The position numbers were made by a program, and so were the translations under genes. A stretch of DNA of 6,313 nt from CAYTLW01 sp964438735 (lineage in GTDB: Bacteria > Myxococcota_A > UBA9042): assembly GCA_964438735.1 (NCBI GenBank), contig CAYTLW010000222.1, forward strand, positions 1 to 6,313, in the 5' to 3' direction. The notes beneath the pieces are model-generated. The model did no database searches, was not told the DNA's origin, and worked only from the letters and a program-made list of their open reading frames with translations. This document shows, one piece after another, positions 4,697 through 6,313 of this stretch (the stretch's first letter is position 1; each line of letters starts with the position of its first letter).

Positions 4697-6010
4697 ATGA
4701 AGTTCACCGACCTCAAAGTGCGTAACTTGAAACCGAAAGCCAAGCGATATGTGGAGTTCGAAGACAACGCCCACGGCCAAGGTACGTTGGGTGTGCGGGT
4801 TACACCGTCTGGCACGAAGTCGTTCATCCACTTCTACAAGATCGACGGGCGCAAGCGTATGACCACTCTGGGTCGCTACCCTCGGATGACCGTGGCGGAG
4901 GCCCATGAGGCATTCGCTGTTGCCGCGCGCGCGGTTACCGAGGGCGGCGACCCGGCGAGCGGTGCCGTGGCTGAAAATGTGCGGCGGCGCCGCGCATGGA
5001 AGGTCAGCGATCTCGCCGAGGAGTACATGGAGAAGTGGGCGAAGGCTCCTCAACCCAATGGAGAGCCGCGCAAGCGAAGTTGGGAACAGGACCAGGGCAT
5101 GATCGACAATCACGTGTTGCCTTCGATTGGAAATCTGCGACTCGAAGATGTCCGCCGCCGTGACATCGTTGACTTGCTTGATGGGATCGTCGCTGCGGGT
5201 TCACCCGTGCAGGCCAACCGGGTACGCGCGCTGGTCAACATGATGTTCAATTTCGGGGTCGCTCGGGACCTGATCGAGTTCAATCCTTGCCACGGCGTCC
5301 CAGTGCCTACTACTGAGACGGGCCGTGATCGCGCGTTGACGGCTTCCGAGGTCAAGGTGCTACTTGAAGGTCTGCCCGAAAGTCCGATGTGGACGGCGAC
5401 TCAGTTGGCGCTCTTGTTCTTGTTGGTGACCGGGCAGCGTCCCGGGGAAGCGGTCGGAGTGGAGTGGGCAGACATCAACGTGCCAGATCGTTGGTGGACT
5501 ATTCCGGCGGTGAAGGTCAAGAAGAAGAAGACCCACGGCCTTCCCTTGTCGCCGCAGGCGATGCAGATTCTTACGCTGGCGAAAGCGCAAGACATGGGCA
5601 CAGGTGCGGTCTTCCCGTCGAAGCGAGGCGGGGGATTGATGGTACACTCGGTCTTCGTACCCGGCCTGGCTCGGGCTCGGCCAGTGCTGGGCATCGCGCA
5701 CTTCACCGCACATGATCTGCGACGCACAGCAACCACACACATGAGCGAGATGGGGACGCTGCGACTCGTGTTGCAGAAGATCCTCAACCATTCCGATGGA
5801 AGCGTGACATCTGTCTACGATCGGTACGAATACGCTTCGGAGAAACGGGAGGCGCTGGAGGCTTGGGGTCGAAGACTGGACGAATTGGGGCTGCAAGACT
5901 GCCTAAACGCCATCGAGTCCGTCATCAAGCGCCGCCAAGCCTCAAGGTGGTGGCAGGCCCGGCACGGCGGCAAGCAGTCGGACAGCGGCAGCGATGGCTC
6001 GGGGAGTTGA
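4697..6010 (+). CDS. int: P4-type tyrosine site-specific integrase
   Basis: 437 residues, close to the usual 400-440 for the family. Residues about 1-90 are the arm-binding N-terminal domain (DUF4102-like: LTDLKVR-type start, GLGVRVTPSGTKSF-like strand at 31-43, TLGRYPRMTVAEA at 57-69). About 100-200 is the SAM-like core-binding domain. The catalytic domain keeps every key residue: R248 in TGQRPGE, a beta-hairpin Lys near K278 before HGLPL, H339 and R342 in AHDLRRT, H365 in LNHSD, and nucleophile Y374 nine residues later. It catalyses integration and excision through a 3'-phosphotyrosine intermediate at the tRNA-derived att site (4446-4492). The ATG at 4697 follows AAGG by 8 nt. The C-terminal end (about 411-437) is basic then Ser/Gly/Asp-rich and outside the fold. 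It looks functional. Confidence 0.93.
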   Translation: MKFTDLKVRNLKPKAKRYVEFEDNAHGQGTLGVRVTPSGTKSFIHFYKIDGRKRMTTLGRYPRMTVAEAHEAFAVAARAVTEGGDPASGAVAENVRRRRAWKVSDLAEEYMEKWAKAPQPNGEPRKRSWEQDQGMIDNHVLPSIGNLRLEDVRRRDIVDLLDGIVAAGSPVQANRVRALVNMMFNFGVARDLIEFNPCHGVPVPTTETGRDRALTASEVKVLLEGLPESPMWTATQLALLFLLVTGQRPGEAVGVEWADINVPDRWWTIPAVKVKKKKTHGLPLSPQAMQILTLAKAQDMGTGAVFPSKRGGGLMVHSVFVPGLARARPVLGIAHFTAHDLRRTATTHMSEMGTLRLVLQKILNHSDGSVTSVYDRYEYASEKREALEAWGRRLDELGLQDCLNAIESVIKRRQASRWWQARHGGKQSDSGSDGSGS

Positions 6011-6170
6011 TGGCGTAGCAACCGCCCTTTCAGATGACCAACAGCCCCTCTCATGTTGGCTCAGGCCGTCGTAATCATTCCCTACTTTCTCAGAACTCAG
6101 ATTTCGGCAGTGCGCCGGGACCTTGGCTCGGTGTGCCGCGACTACCCCACCATGAAGGCAAACGGGGCCT

Positions 6171-6202
6171 GGCCTTGCGCAACGGCTGCCTGACGCAAGG
6201 CC
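6171..6202. repeat. 9-bp inverted repeat (possible terminator)
   Basis: GGCCTTGCG (6171-6179) and CGCAAGGCC (6194-6202) are perfect inverted arms around a 14-nt loop. The repeat starts 5 nt past the stop of the minus-strand gene at 6207, so it may end that transcript, but no U-tract follows on that strand. The rest of 6011-6206 holds nothing I can support as a gene. Confidence 0.4.
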
Positions 6203-6206
6203 GCCA

Positions 6207-6313
6207 TCAGTCACCCACGCCATCTCCTCGGCCTGGCCACTCCGTCGCCCACCCCTCACGCTCGCGCCGCTCGACGTGCTGCTCCAGCACCGCCTCCACG
6301 TCGCACGACTCCA
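6207..6313 (-). CDS. C-terminal fragment of an unidentified protein (partial)
   Basis: A minus-strand frame enters from the right edge and ends at TGA 6207-6209, giving 34 visible residues. They include a charged helix, VEAVLEQHVERREREG, then WATEWPGRGDG and the end. Third codon positions are strongly GC-rich, as in the neighbouring real genes, and a hairpin follows the stop; both support a true gene end. It converges on the integrase gene and is presumably part of the mobile element. The family cannot be named from this much sequence. Confidence 0.5.
   Translation of the reverse strand, partial: ESCDVEAVLEQHVERREREGWATEWPGRGDGVGD

Noticed and set aside
5942..6259. 105-codon minus-strand open frame overlapping the integrase 3' end
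   Set aside because: It overlaps the integrase C-terminus and the stop region, has no recognisable motif, and a better coding frame covers 6207-6313.

Overview
This GC-rich window reads as a proteobacterial or, more likely, Myxococcota-type chromosome crossed by the edge of an integrative element. The lineage guess rests on a secreted PEGA-domain protein with a C-terminal membrane helix, a secreted lamin-tail-domain protein, a sigma54-like promoter and the overall base composition. It is inference, not a marker-gene assignment.

Layout. Bases 1-1258 (minus) hold most of an exported PEGA-domain protein that runs off the left edge. A 269-bp divergent intergenic region follows. It contains a near-consensus sigma70-type promoter for the PEGA gene, a perfect 24-bp palindrome, and a weaker sigma54-like site facing a secreted lamin-tail-domain protein (1528-2169, plus). 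A short array of GC-rich hairpin repeats (2193-2300) separates that gene from a stand-alone protein with a Spo11/topoisomerase VI-A-like Toprim domain (2333-3388, plus). A 26-bp perfect palindrome, probably a bidirectional terminator, then separates it from a convergent two-gene operon. That operon encodes a winged-helix protein (3685-4251, minus), translationally coupled to a 64-residue stub of an AbiEii-like nucleotidyltransferase (3494-3688, minus). The layout resembles a toxin-antitoxin or abortive-infection cassette whose effector has been lost. Its promoter has an inverted repeat over the -10 box, as expected for autoregulation.

The right third is mobile DNA. At 4446-4492 (minus) lies the 3' half of a CAT-anticodon tRNA (Met or Ile2), from the anticodon stem to the discriminator base and followed by a UUCG-loop terminator, but with no 5' half. 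About 200 bp further on is an intact P4-type tyrosine integrase (4697-6010, plus), preceded by repeated GGTAGCC motifs. I read 4446-4492 as an att junction: chromosome to the left, element to the right, with the intact tRNA expected at the far end of the element beyond this window. The last feature (6207-6313, minus) is the C-terminus of an unidentified gene entering from the right, presumably element cargo.

The items most worth following are the lone Top6A-like protein, the tRNA-fragment/integrase junction with its predicted partner, and the truncated nucleotidyltransferase with its still-intact regulator.
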